This document shows positions 35,128 to 43,369 of a DNA stretch of 64,000 nucleotides, piece after piece. The notes under the pieces are model-generated. The model saw only the letters and a program-made list of their open reading frames with translations. It did not search any database and was not told the DNA's origin. Each line of letters begins with the position of its first letter. Position 1 is the first letter of the stretch. This stretch comes from Treponema sp. (GTDB lineage Bacteria > Spirochaetota > Spirochaetia > Treponematales > Treponemataceae), in contig JAIKYZ010000109.1 of the NCBI GenBank assembly GCA_024682655.1, forward strand, positions 33,014-97,013. The letters are read 5' to 3'. Position numbers and translations under genes: made by a program.

Positions 35128-36306
35128 TTAGTTAGATTTTACAGTCTGCTGAGCAACGAAGTCCCATTTTCCTGTTTCAGTATTAACTTTCTTAATGTAA
35201 GCAACGTCACGAATAGCGTCACCAACTTCGTCAAATGCAATACTTCCAGAAACACCTTTGTAAGTTACAGAAGGAAGAACTTTAAGAACGTTTTCAGACT
35301 TTGTAGAACCAGCCTTTTTCAAAGCTTCCAAAGCAGTGTAGTAAGCATCAAATCCCATAGCAGAAACAGCAGCGATTTCGTCATCTCCACCGTTGTTAGT
35401 TTTTGCAGTAGCATTTGTGTTAATGTAATTGCGGAATCCGTCAACAAAGTCAACAACCTGTTTGTCTGTAGAACCTTCAACAAAGAAGGTTGTTACATAA
35501 AGATCAACATCAGTTCCCTTAGCGGCAGCAAGAATAACGTTAGAATCCCAAGTATCACCAGCCAATACAGGAATTGTTAAGTTCTGTGTGTTAGCCTGTT
35601 CAATGATAAGGGCAGCAGCTTCAATAGAAACTGGAGAGAAGAAAACATCAGCACCTTCTTTTTTAGCGTTAGAAACATAAGCAGCAAAATCAGAAGTTCC
35701 ATCTGGGAAAGTTTCAGCAACAACTTCACCACCAAGAGCCTGGAAAGCTTCAACAAAGTAATTTACAAGACCACCAGAGTAGTCATCACCAAGTTTAGAA
35801 AGACAATAAGCTTTTTTAGCATTGAATTTATCTTTAGCAAGATTTGCATGAACAGAACCCTGGAATGGATCCAAGAAACAAATACGGAAGTAGTGGTCAT
35901 TACCAGCAGTAACCTGAGGATTTGTACAAGTTACACCAATAGCAGGAACCCCAGCGGCTGCAAAAGTATCAGAAGCAGCAATAGAAACTCCAGAACCATA
36001 AGAACCAAGAACTACAGAAACTCCTTTAGAAACTAATTCAGAAGCGGCAGTAACAGCCTTATCATTTGAAGATTCATTATCAACAATTTCAAGCTGAACT
36101 TTATACTCTTTACCAGCAATTTCAACTGTAGGAGTAATAGAGTTTGCATATTGCATACCAAGAGTTTCCTGTTTACCACCAGCACCATTATCACCAGAAG
36201 CAGGTTCATAAACACCAATCTTTACTACGGCTTTTTTTTCGCCACCGCAGCTTACAAAAGCAAATGCCATAAGAGCAGCTGCTAAAACCAAAAGTGATTT
36301 TTTCAT
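35128..36306 (-). CDS. livJ: Branched-chain amino acid binding lipoprotein LivJ/LivK-like
   Basis: The start is the ATG at 36306, with AGAGG upstream and a lipoprotein signal ending FVSCGG (Cys20). The 392-residue product has the periplasmic binding protein type I pattern of LivJ: KIGVYEPASGDNGAGGKQETLGMQ, SKGVSVVLGSYGSGVSIAASDTFAAAGVPAIGVT and YFRICFLDPFQG. As a lipoprotein it is anchored to a membrane and hands substrate to LivHM. It is the first gene of the liv operon. The exact amino acid bound cannot be deduced. Confidence 0.93.
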   Translation of the reverse strand: MKKSLLVLAAALMAFAFVSCGGEKKAVVKIGVYEPASGDNGAGGKQETLGMQYANSITPTVEIAGKEYKVQLEIVDNESSNDKAVTAASELVSKGVSVVLGSYGSGVSIAASDTFAAAGVPAIGVTCTNPQVTAGNDHYFRICFLDPFQGSVHANLAKDKFNAKKAYCLSKLGDDYSGGLVNYFVEAFQALGGEVVAETFPDGTSDFAAYVSNAKKEGADVFFSPVSIEAAALIIEQANTQNLTIPVLAGDTWDSNVILAAAKGTDVDLYVTTFFVEGSTDKQVVDFVDGFRNYINTNATAKTNNGGDDEIAAVSAMGFDAYYTALEALKKAGSTKSENVLKVLPSVTYKGVSGSIAFDEVGDAIRDVAYIKKVNTETGKWDFVAQQTVKSN

Positions 36307-36339
36307 AGAGATACCTCTTTTTTTATTAAACTTAGAATA

Positions 36340-36368
36340 ATTATAACAAATCATTTAATAAAAATGAA
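36340..36368 (-). promoter_or_regulatory. Possible livJ promoter
   Basis: A perfect TATAAT on the minus strand (36345-36340) with a weak -35 (TTCATT, 36368-36363) 17 bases away. It would give a leader of about 27 bases carrying the livJ ribosome binding site. Unlike several neighbours, this gene is not leaderless. Confidence 0.4.
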
Positions 36369-36502
36369 ATAAATGACAGGCTTTAATTGAAAAAAAAGAA
36401 AAGGTTTAAGTAATTCTTATTGCAAAATGCACAAAAAAGCCAAAATAAATTAAGAAATCAAGGAGCCTTTTAATTAGTCAAAGATTGAATTAAAATATTT
36501 TT

Positions 36503-38326
36503 ATGAAAATTTTACTGGTCAGCCTAAACGCCTCTTATTCTCACACAAGTCTTTCAGTAAGAGCCCTTTACAATTATCTTTTAAAGGAGGGGAAAGCCTT
36601 CCCCTGCGCCCAAGCTAAGCCGGAAGAATCCGACTCATCTTTGGCTACCCCTTCTAACGGGCCTCAAATGCCGGCCCGTAACGCCCGCTCTTTTATTGAA
36701 TACAAAGAATTTACAATTAATCAGCCGATAGGAGAAATCTTACGGGGCATTTATCAAAGTGGAGCAGACCTTGTTTTATTTTCAACTTACATTTGGAATG
36801 CAGAGTTAATTTCAAAAATCATTCCAGATATAAAAAAGATTCTTCCACATTCTTTTATTGGCGCTGGAGGTCCGGAATTTTCTTACGCCGCAAAACTTTA
36901 TCTGGAAAAATTAGAAGATCTGGATTTTGTAATTTTTGGCGAAGGAGAAAGAGTTTTAGCAAAGCTTGCAGAAAGCCTGGAAATAGCAAAAGAAGTCTGG
37001 GATTTTACTGCTGGTACAGAAGTTGTAAAGGAAAAACTCTACCAGGAATTAAAAAATGTAGAAGGATTATTTATCCGTAACAAAAATCAAATAGAATTTA
37101 CCGGGAATCAAAAACTTATCTGCAATTTATCGGAACTGCCCTTTGCCTATCCGGAATTAGAAGAAAGGCCCCTTCCTGCAGAGGTAAATAATAAAATTTA
37201 CTATTATGAAAGTTCCCGGGGCTGTCCTTATTCCTGCTCTTATTGTATGTCCTCTTTGGATAAACAGGTTCGTTTTATGCCTTTGGAAAGAGTATTTCAC
37301 GATTTACAGATTTTTTTAGATGCAAACATTCCACTGGTAAAATTCTGCGACAGAACTTTTAATCTGCAAAGTCAGCGTTACCTTGAAATCTGGAAATATA
37401 TTCTTAGCCATCACAATGGAATAACCATGTTTCATTTTGAAATTGAAGCAGAAAATCTAAGCAGTCAGGCCCTGGAATTTTTACAGAATGTACCCGCTGG
37501 AATTATGCAGTTTGAAATTGGGGTTCAGTCTTCCAATAAAAAAACTTTAAGGGCAATTTCCCGCTCCGATGATGTCGAAAAACTGGCAGAAAAGGTTAGG
37601 GCTATACCAAAAACTATTCACCAGCACCTGGATTTAATAGCGGGTCTTCCTTTTGAAGACCTTGAATCTTTTGGCCGCTCTTTTGATTTTGTAATGGACT
37701 TAAAACCAGATGCCCTTCAGTTAGGCTTTTTAAAGATTCTTCATGGAACAGTTATGGAAGCCTATGCTAAAAAAAATGGCTGGCAGTGGATGCAAAATCC
37801 TGTTTACGAAACTTTTTCTACCCCCTATATGTCTTATCAGGATTTTTTATTTTTAAAAGACCTGGAAGTTTTACTTGATGCCTATTGGAACAGTGGAAAA
37901 TTTCCTCACCTTATGAATTACCTGGGCCAGTGTAAATCTTTTTGGAATTTCTTTTACGAATTTACAAAATGGGCCCAGAAAAAAGGAACTTTTCAGGTAG
38001 CCCGCCGCGAAACTTACTGGTTTTCTTTGTTTTCACTTTACCTTGAAGAAAATAAAGAGGCCTTTAATTATTCTCTGGCTCAGGACCTTTTGCGTTACGA
38101 CTTTGTTTTACGGGGCAAGCAGGGGGGCTGGCCAGACTGGTATGATCACCGTTATTCAAAAGAAAGACACCGTAAATTACTGGAAGAAAAGGGGGGAATT
38201 ACAAATGCCCGTCTGGATTTTGCCCACAGTGAATACGAAGTTTTTGATTTTAATGTTGATTCTCCAAATCCTTTAGCAGAGCCGGGAAGATACGAAAAAC
38301 TCATTAGATATAATTTCTTGACATAA
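36503..38326 (+). CDS. B12-binding-domain radical SAM protein
   Basis: A 607-residue protein with an N-terminal cobalamin-binding-like domain (LVSLNASYSHTSLSVRALYNY to about 170). The radical SAM core carries the cluster motif Cys241-Cys245-Cys248 (RGCPYSCSYC). A C-terminal DUF4080-like region follows from about residue 400. Members of this group carry out unidentified radical modifications. Residues about 30-63 are an extra, Ala/Pro/Ser-rich stretch encoded by GC-rich palindromic DNA, between two halves of the conserved B12 domain. The ATG is 6 bases after TAAAAT with no ribosome binding site. The last codons overlap the -35 box of the ilvB leader promoter. Confidence 0.88.
   Translation: MKILLVSLNASYSHTSLSVRALYNYLLKEGKAFPCAQAKPEESDSSLATPSNGPQMPARNARSFIEYKEFTINQPIGEILRGIYQSGADLVLFSTYIWNAELISKIIPDIKKILPHSFIGAGGPEFSYAAKLYLEKLEDLDFVIFGEGERVLAKLAESLEIAKEVWDFTAGTEVVKEKLYQELKNVEGLFIRNKNQIEFTGNQKLICNLSELPFAYPELEERPLPAEVNNKIYYYESSRGCPYSCSYCMSSLDKQVRFMPLERVFHDLQIFLDANIPLVKFCDRTFNLQSQRYLEIWKYILSHHNGITMFHFEIEAENLSSQALEFLQNVPAGIMQFEIGVQSSNKKTLRAISRSDDVEKLAEKVRAIPKTIHQHLDLIAGLPFEDLESFGRSFDFVMDLKPDALQLGFLKILHGTVMEAYAKKNGWQWMQNPVYETFSTPYMSYQDFLFLKDLEVLLDAYWNSGKFPHLMNYLGQCKSFWNFFYEFTKWAQKKGTFQVARRETYWFSLFSLYLEENKEAFNYSLAQDLLRYDFVLRGKQGGWPDWYDHRYSKERHRKLLEEKGGITNARLDFAHSEYEVFDFNVDSPNPLAEPGRYEKLIRYNFLT
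36588..36690. repeat. GC-rich palindromic insertion inside the radical SAM gene
   Basis: A stretch with 63 G+C in 103 bases within an AT-rich gene. It contains two perfect hairpins, AGGGGAA/TTCCCCT with a 4-base loop (36588-36605) and ACGGGCC/GGCCCGT with a 9-base loop (36657-36679). It is in frame and interrupts the conserved B12 domain between YLLKEG and FIEYKEFTIN. No second copy is in this window. Confidence 0.6.
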
Positions 38327-38346
38327 GTCTTTATAAATGCTAAAAA
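38318..38346 (+). promoter_or_regulatory. ilvB leader promoter
   Basis: A perfect TTGACA (38318-38323), 17 bases, then TAAAAA (38341-38346) preceded by TG (TGCTAAAAA). The -35 overlaps the last codons and stop of the radical SAM gene. Transcription would start at or beside the leader-peptide ATG at 38353. Confidence 0.65.
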
Positions 38347-38352
38347 TATTTA

Positions 38353-38412
38353 ATGAAATTTAATTTCCTAGTCAAAATTGCAACACATCTCGTCCTAGTG
38401 GTTTCCAGGTAA
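38353..38412 (+). CDS. ilvB leader peptide (attenuator peptide)
   Basis: A 19-codon frame reads MKFNFLVKIATHLVLVVSR and stops. Eight of its residues are Leu, Val or Ile, with the cluster LVLVV next to the stop codon, as in enterobacterial ilv leader peptides. Its ATG is 6 bases after the -10 box, so it would be the first codon of the transcript. The end overlaps a hairpin (GGTTT/AAACC, 38400-38415). Just after it, ACCGGA (38413-38418) can pair with TCCGGT (38484-38489) of the terminator stem. This layout fits ribosome stalling on Leu/Val codons controlling termination before ilvB. Confidence 0.65.
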   Translation: MKFNFLVKIATHLVLVVSR

Positions 38413-38480
38413 ACCGGAAGCAATTGTTGTATTTTTGATTTAGTTTAAGTTGGAAAAATAAATCAGATATAAAAGCAAAG

Positions 38481-38510
38481 CCCTCCGGTAAAAATCGGGG
38501 GGTTTTTTTT
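38481..38510 (+). terminator. ilvB attenuator terminator
   Basis: CCCTCCG (38481-38487) pairs with CGGGGGG (38496-38502) around an 8-base loop and is followed by eight T (38503-38510). It lies between the leader peptide and ilvB, whose ATG is 31 bases further on, so read-through is needed for ilvB expression from this promoter. Confidence 0.8.
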
Positions 38511-38541
38511 ATATAAATAATTATTTTATGGAGTTTATAAA

Positions 38542-40341
38542 ATGAAAAAGACTGGCGCACAAATTATCGTAAAATTATTAGAGGATCTGGGAATTAAAAC
38601 CCTTGCAGGAATCCCAGGAGGTTCTATTTTACCTTTGTATGATGAATTAAATAGATCTTCAATTCAGCATGTCCTAGTGCGTCAGGAACAGGCTGCTGGA
38701 TTTATTGCCCAGGGAATGACCCGTTCTACAGGTTTACCAGCAGTTTGTCTTGCAACTTCAGGTCCAGGAGCAATGAATCTTTTGACTTCAGTTGCCGATG
38801 CCCGGGCAGATTCTATTCCAATTATTGCAATTACAGGACAGGTTAATACAACCTTAATCGGAACAGATGCTTTTCAGGAAGCCGACACTTTTGGACTTTC
38901 TTTTCCAATCACAAAACATTCTGTAATGGTAAAAGATGCCCATGAACTTTTGGAAATTATTCCTCAGGCTTTTGCAATTGCCTGTACAGGTCGTCCAGGC
39001 CCGGTTTTAATTGATATTCCCCGTAATGTTCAGTTGCAGGAAGTTGAATTTGATAAGTGGCCACAGATTAAAGCTGTAAATGATTTTGCAAAACAGTGTG
39101 CAAATTGTTCTGAATACACAAAAGATTATGAAAATAATAGAAATGTAAAGCACTGTGAACATTTGCAACTGGAAGACAAATCAGAAGAAAAAATCTCTAT
39201 GATAAAAGAAGCCTTATATAAAGCTAAAAAGCCTGTTTTATATTGTGGAGGTGGATGTAATAATCCTTATGCTGCAAAGGCAATTGCCGATATTCAGGAA
39301 ATTTATCCAATGCCACTGGTAACAAGTCTTATGGGCTTGGGTTGCTATCCAGAAAGTAAAAAAGAATTTATTGGAATGGTTGGTATGCATGGTTCTTATG
39401 CGGCAAATCTTGCAATGTACGAAGCTGATTTAGTTATTGCTGCAGGAGTTCGCTTTGACGACCGTGCAACTGGAGTTGTTTCAAAATTCTGTCCAAACGC
39501 AAAAGTTATTCATATTGATATTGATGCGGCAGAAGTAGATAAAATTATGCCAGCAAAGATTTCTATGGTTTACCCGGTTGATAAAGCCTTTGAAGAACTT
39601 AAAGAAGTTTTTGCAAAAGATAAAAATTCTGAAAAAATCCAGAATTCAGACAGAGATGCCTGGCTTGAAAAAATCATTAAAACTAAAAAAGAAAATGATT
39701 CAATCACAATGGGACGTCCACAGGGAGAAAAACTTACAAACCCTAGAGAATTTATTTCCTCAGTTCCAGCTCTGGCAGAAAAAGCCGGTATCAAAGCCCA
39801 GGATTTAATTGTAACAACAGATGTTGGTCAGCATCAAATGTGGGCTGCTCAATATTATCCAATTGAAAGTGCCCGTTCTTTCTTAACTTCGGGTTCTTTA
39901 GGAACAATGGGATTCGGACTTCCTGCTGCAATTGGTGCAAGTCTTGCAAACCCAGATAAAAGAGTTATTTGTTTTAGCGGTGACGGTTCTATCATGATGA
40001 ACATTCAGGAAATGGCAACTTTAGCAGAATTAAATCTTCCTGTTACAGTTATAGTTTTCCAGAATGGAACTTTAGGAATGGTTTACCAGCAGCAGAAATA
40101 TCTTTTTGAAAAAAATTATTCAGCTTCGGTTTTTGCCCGCCAGCCAGATTTACTTTCTATTGCAAGGGGATTTTGTATAGAAGCAATTGATGCAGATTCT
40201 GATCCTGAATGGTATAAAAAGGCCTTTGACTCTAAACGTGGAAACAAACCATGTTTTGTACGTTGTAGTGTAGATTCAGAAGAAAATGTTCTTCCATTTG
40301 TTCCAGGTGGAAAAGCAAATATTGAATCAATCAGAGACTAA
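38542..40341 (+). CDS. ilvB: Acetolactate synthase large subunit
   Basis: This ThDP enzyme condenses pyruvate to acetolactate (or with 2-oxobutyrate) for Leu/Val/Ile synthesis. The 599 residues show the catalytic Glu region LVRQEQAAGFIAQGM, SGPGAMNL, GQVNTTLIGTDAFQE and the ThDP-binding GDGSIMMNIQEM. The linker before the central domain holds an unusual Cys/His cluster (Cys186, Cys189, His204, Cys205, His207). GGAG precedes the ATG. The gene sits behind a leader peptide and terminator, pointing to attenuation by branched-chain aminoacyl-tRNA. No regulatory subunit (ilvN) follows; a terminator-like hairpin does. Confidence 0.93.
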   Translation: MKKTGAQIIVKLLEDLGIKTLAGIPGGSILPLYDELNRSSIQHVLVRQEQAAGFIAQGMTRSTGLPAVCLATSGPGAMNLLTSVADARADSIPIIAITGQVNTTLIGTDAFQEADTFGLSFPITKHSVMVKDAHELLEIIPQAFAIACTGRPGPVLIDIPRNVQLQEVEFDKWPQIKAVNDFAKQCANCSEYTKDYENNRNVKHCEHLQLEDKSEEKISMIKEALYKAKKPVLYCGGGCNNPYAAKAIADIQEIYPMPLVTSLMGLGCYPESKKEFIGMVGMHGSYAANLAMYEADLVIAAGVRFDDRATGVVSKFCPNAKVIHIDIDAAEVDKIMPAKISMVYPVDKAFEELKEVFAKDKNSEKIQNSDRDAWLEKIIKTKKENDSITMGRPQGEKLTNPREFISSVPALAEKAGIKAQDLIVTTDVGQHQMWAAQYYPIESARSFLTSGSLGTMGFGLPAAIGASLANPDKRVICFSGDGSIMMNIQEMATLAELNLPVTVIVFQNGTLGMVYQQQKYLFEKNYSASVFARQPDLLSIARGFCIEAIDADSDPEWYKKAFDSKRGNKPCFVRCSVDSEENVLPFVPGGKANIESIRD

Positions 40342-40410
40342 AAGGAAAAATAAAACAAAAAAAAATAATATTTTTTGTAACCTTTAAGCAGGTCATTGTT
40401 TTATTTAGTG

Positions 40411-40499
40411 TAAGCGTTGCAGCAAGGCGCTTATAACTCCTTTTGTTATATGATAAGAAAGGCCGTCGTTTTCACCTCCTTTACGACGGTCTTTTTTTT
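40411..40499 (+). ncRNA. Candidate small RNA or ilvB 3' UTR with anti-Shine-Dalgarno loops
   Basis: Three hairpins follow each other after ilvB. The first is TAAGCG/CGCTTA (40411-40433). The second is TATAAC/GTTATA (40432-40450) with loop TCCTTTT. The third is GGCCGTCGT/ACGACGGTC (40461-40491) with loop TTTCACCTCCTTT, followed by eight T. The last is an intrinsic terminator. Two of the loops resemble the 3' end of 16S rRNA (CACCUCCUUU) and so are complementary to ribosome binding sites. The terminator is well supported. A separate sRNA, with its own or a processed 5' end, is a hypothesis, since no clear promoter is seen. Confidence 0.45.
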
Positions 40500-40556
40500 G
40501 TTTAAAAGAGGCGGTTTTGAAGAATTTTAACTATTTTCTTCAATATATAATGAAAT

Positions 40557-40585
40557 TTGTAATAAGAATTGAAATTTGGTAAAAT
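40557..40585 (+). promoter_or_regulatory. Promoter of the hisA-I-E fusion gene
   Basis: TTGTAA (40557-40562), 17 bases and TAAAAT (40580-40585). The ATG at 40592 is 6 bases further, so the transcript should start on the start codon; no ribosome binding site is present. Confidence 0.5.
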
Positions 40586-40591
40586 AGGCTT

Positions 40592-41887
40592 ATGGTAATA
40601 TCATCTATTGATTTAAAAGACGGACACGTAGTTCAATTAAAAAATGGTAAAGAGTTGGTTTTGCAGCGTGATGATGCAGAATCTCTTATCAGACATTTTA
40701 ATATGTTTGGTGAAGTAGCAATTATAGACCTTGATGCAGCCTTGGGTAATGTTGATGCAAAGGGTAACACAATAAATACAAGTCTTCTAAAAAGTCTTCT
40801 CCGTAAGGGAAATGTAAGAACCGGTGGTGGAGTAAGAAGCGTAAAAAAGGCCAGAGAATTAATCAGTCTTGGGGCCGAAAAAGTTATAATTGGTTCTAGT
40901 GCCTGGAGAGCTAATCCTCAGCCGGGACAATCGGTAATCAACGAAGAATTTTTAAAAGAAGTTGCAGACGCAATCGGAAAAGAAAGAATCATTATTAGTG
41001 TTGATTCCCTTAATGGTAAAATTGCCGTAAAAGGCTGGACCGAAACTGTAGATATTTCTTTAGTTCAGGGTGCAAAAGAAGCCGAAAAATATTGTTCAGA
41101 ACTTCTTTTTACTTGTGTAGAAAAAGAAGGCTGTATGCAGGGAACCAACATGGATTATGTTAAGGAACTCCGTCAGGCAGTAAAGTGCAGGGTTGTAGTT
41201 GCAGGTGGTGTTTCAAGTGTGGAAGAAATTGCAGAACTTGAAAAACTTCATTGTGATGTACAGTTGGGAATGGCCCTCTACACAAACAAAGTTTCTCTGG
41301 AAGATGCTTTTGTTGCCTGTCTCGATTTTGAAAAAGTTCCTTTAATCCCTGTGATTGCGCAAAGTTTTAACGGCGAAGTTCTTATGCAGGGCTACGCAAA
41401 TAAAGAAGCTTTCTTAACAACTTTTAAGACAAATAAACTTACTTTCTGGAGTCGTTCACAGAATAAAATCTGGACTAAGGGCGAAACTAGCGGAAACTTC
41501 CTTGATGTATTAAAACTCAGAGTGGATTGTGACCGCGATACAGTTTTAGCAACAGTTATTCCAAATGGACCAACCTGTCATACCGGCAGCTGGACTTGTT
41601 TTACAAGCGATCCACAGGAAAAATCAAGTATGGGCCGTCTTTATAATATTATTGCCGATCGATTTGCAAATCCAAAGCCAGGTTCATATACTGCAACCCT
41701 TAATGCAAAAAGAGTTCGCGAAAAAGTTGAAGAAGAAGCAGAAGAATTATGCGAAGCAGACGGAAAAGATGAAGTTATCTGGGAAGCTGCCGATTTGCTC
41801 TACTTTGTAAACGTTTTAATGTATAAAGAGGGTGTTACCTGGAAAGACGTTTATGATGAATTAGATAAAAGACACAAAGAAAAATAA
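40592..41887 (+). CDS. HisA-HisI-HisE trifunctional fusion
   Basis: Three histidine-pathway domains in one 431-residue chain. Residues 1 to about 245 form a HisA-type barrel keeping the residues known as catalytic in HisA: Asp7 (IDLKDG), Asp138 (ISVDSLNG) and Thr174. Residues ~250-350 are phosphoribosyl-AMP cyclohydrolase (FWSRSQNKIWTKGETSGN, DCDRDTVL, GPTCHTG). Residues ~355-431 are phosphoribosyl-ATP pyrophosphatase (REKVEEEAEELCEA, WEAADLLYFVNVLM). The chain would cover steps 2, 3 and 4 of the pathway. hisD follows after 60 bases. HisIE fusions are common; the added HisA domain is unusual. Possible alternative: the barrel is a structural HisA relative. Confidence 0.88.
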   Translation: MVISSIDLKDGHVVQLKNGKELVLQRDDAESLIRHFNMFGEVAIIDLDAALGNVDAKGNTINTSLLKSLLRKGNVRTGGGVRSVKKARELISLGAEKVIIGSSAWRANPQPGQSVINEEFLKEVADAIGKERIIISVDSLNGKIAVKGWTETVDISLVQGAKEAEKYCSELLFTCVEKEGCMQGTNMDYVKELRQAVKCRVVVAGGVSSVEEIAELEKLHCDVQLGMALYTNKVSLEDAFVACLDFEKVPLIPVIAQSFNGEVLMQGYANKEAFLTTFKTNKLTFWSRSQNKIWTKGETSGNFLDVLKLRVDCDRDTVLATVIPNGPTCHTGSWTCFTSDPQEKSSMGRLYNIIADRFANPKPGSYTATLNAKRVREKVEEEAEELCEADGKDEVIWEAADLLYFVNVLMYKEGVTWKDVYDELDKRHKEK

Positions 41888-41947
41888 AAGAAGTTAAAAA
41901 TAATTTATAAAAAATGAAGTTTTTTAACTCCTTGGGGAGAAAATACA

Positions 41948-43315
41948 ATGATTAAAATTCAAAAATATTCAGAAGTTGAAGCTGAATTCTTTCAGGGACG
42001 TAATTTTACAGACTCAAATGATGTTGTAAAGTCTGTTCTTGAAGAAGTTCAAAAACGTGGTGATTCAGCACTTAGATTATATGGAAATAAATTTGATGTT
42101 TCTGTACCAGCAGTTTTTGAAGTTCCACAGGAAGAATTAAAAGCTGCCGCAGATAAATTTAAAATTCAAAAAAGAGATGTTTATGATGCTTTGGTTTATT
42201 CTCACGATTTAGCCTTAAAATTTGCTAAAAAACAGAGAGCATCTTTTACAGATTTTGAAGAAGAATTAGAACCTGGCCTTTTTACAGGACAGAAAACAAT
42301 TCCTGTCGAAACCGCTGGTTGTTATGTTCCTGCAGGACGTTTTCCATTAGTTTCTACTGTAATTATGACAGTTACTCCTGCCGTTGCAGCCGGGGTAAAA
42401 AATGTAATTATGTGTACTCCACCAAGAGTTCACCCGGACGATAAAGTTGAAGCCGAAAAACAGGGCGCTGGAATTTCTGGAAAAGCTTATGTTGGCGGAA
42501 AACCTTATGCAGACGAAGGAATTATGGCAGCCGCTTATATTTGCGGTGTAAATCACTTATATGCTGTTGGTGGTTCTCAGGCAATTGGTGCTATGGCTTA
42601 TGGAACAGAATCTATTCCAAAGGTTGATGTTATAGTTGGACCTGGAAATAAATTTGTTGCCAGTGCAAAGCGCGAAGTTTATGGAACCGTAGGAATCGAT
42701 ATGATTGCGGGGCCAACAGAAGTTTTAATCATTGCCGACAAAAGTGCAAATCCTGTTTGGGTTGCTGCTGATTTACTTGCTCAGGCAGAACATGATTTTG
42801 TGGCTCAGCCAATTCTTGTAACTACAGATTTAGACTTTGCCCGCAAGGTTAGCGAAGAAATTGAAACACAATTGGGAACATTAACTACAAAACAAACTGC
42901 CCGCCAGTCAATAGATAATTGTGGAAAAATTATTATTGTAAAAGATTTAGAAGAAGCCGCAGAATGTGCAAACCGTAAGGCTCCTGAACATCTTGAACTT
43001 GCCTTAGATTCAGGTTCAGACCTTGAAAAACTCCAGAGCCTTGTACATAATTACGGTTCATTGTTTATTGGACATTATTCTGCCGAAGTTCTTGGAGATT
43101 ATGCTGCTGGTTTAAATCACACTTTGCCAACTTCTGGTTCAGCAAGATATACAGGTGGACTTAGCGTAAGAATGTTCCTTAAAACAGTTACAACTTTAAG
43201 AGCAGAAAAGAAAAAGGCCGGTTTTGTAAAAAGTAGTGTCGCCGCCGGTTTCCTGGGAGATTTAGAGGGACTTGCAGGCCATGCTAATGCCGCCAGAATT
43301 AGATTAGAAGATTAA
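41948..43315 (+). CDS. hisD: Histidinol dehydrogenase
   Basis: This NAD- and zinc-dependent enzyme makes the last two oxidations of histidine synthesis. At 455 aa it has the HisD landmarks: VETAGCYVPAGRFPLVSTVIMTVTPA, the GPGNKFVASAKREVYGTVGIDMIAGPTEVLIIAD block, LAQAEHD with zinc ligands, and GLNHTLPTSGSARYTGGLSV near the end. GGGGAG precedes the ATG. It follows the HisA-HisI-HisE fusion gene, so its order parallels the domain order of the fungal HIS4 enzyme. No other his genes are in the window. Confidence 0.96.
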   Translation: MIKIQKYSEVEAEFFQGRNFTDSNDVVKSVLEEVQKRGDSALRLYGNKFDVSVPAVFEVPQEELKAAADKFKIQKRDVYDALVYSHDLALKFAKKQRASFTDFEEELEPGLFTGQKTIPVETAGCYVPAGRFPLVSTVIMTVTPAVAAGVKNVIMCTPPRVHPDDKVEAEKQGAGISGKAYVGGKPYADEGIMAAAYICGVNHLYAVGGSQAIGAMAYGTESIPKVDVIVGPGNKFVASAKREVYGTVGIDMIAGPTEVLIIADKSANPVWVAADLLAQAEHDFVAQPILVTTDLDFARKVSEEIETQLGTLTTKQTARQSIDNCGKIIIVKDLEEAAECANRKAPEHLELALDSGSDLEKLQSLVHNYGSLFIGHYSAEVLGDYAAGLNHTLPTSGSARYTGGLSVRMFLKTVTTLRAEKKKAGFVKSSVAAGFLGDLEGLAGHANAARIRLED

Positions 43316-43369
43316 AATAAATCAAAGGAGGAAGCTTTCCAAAGGTAAAACTTTAAGAAAGTAGAATTT

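Noticed and set aside
35101..35580. A 159-codon plus-strand frame over livJ
   Set aside because: It lies antisense to a well-supported lipoprotein gene and reads as Ser/Asn/Val-rich noise.
40451..40531. A second leader peptide (MIRKAVVFTSFTTVFFLF...) before the his genes
   Set aside because: The frame runs through the terminator stem and T-run, has no His codons and no ribosome binding site; the Phe/Thr content follows from the T-run. The terminator or sRNA reading is simpler.
43320..43369. A strong AAGGAGG upstream of def suggesting a small gene
   Set aside because: No start codon follows at a usable distance; the next ATG is def itself, about 37 bases on. Possibly a remnant or chance.
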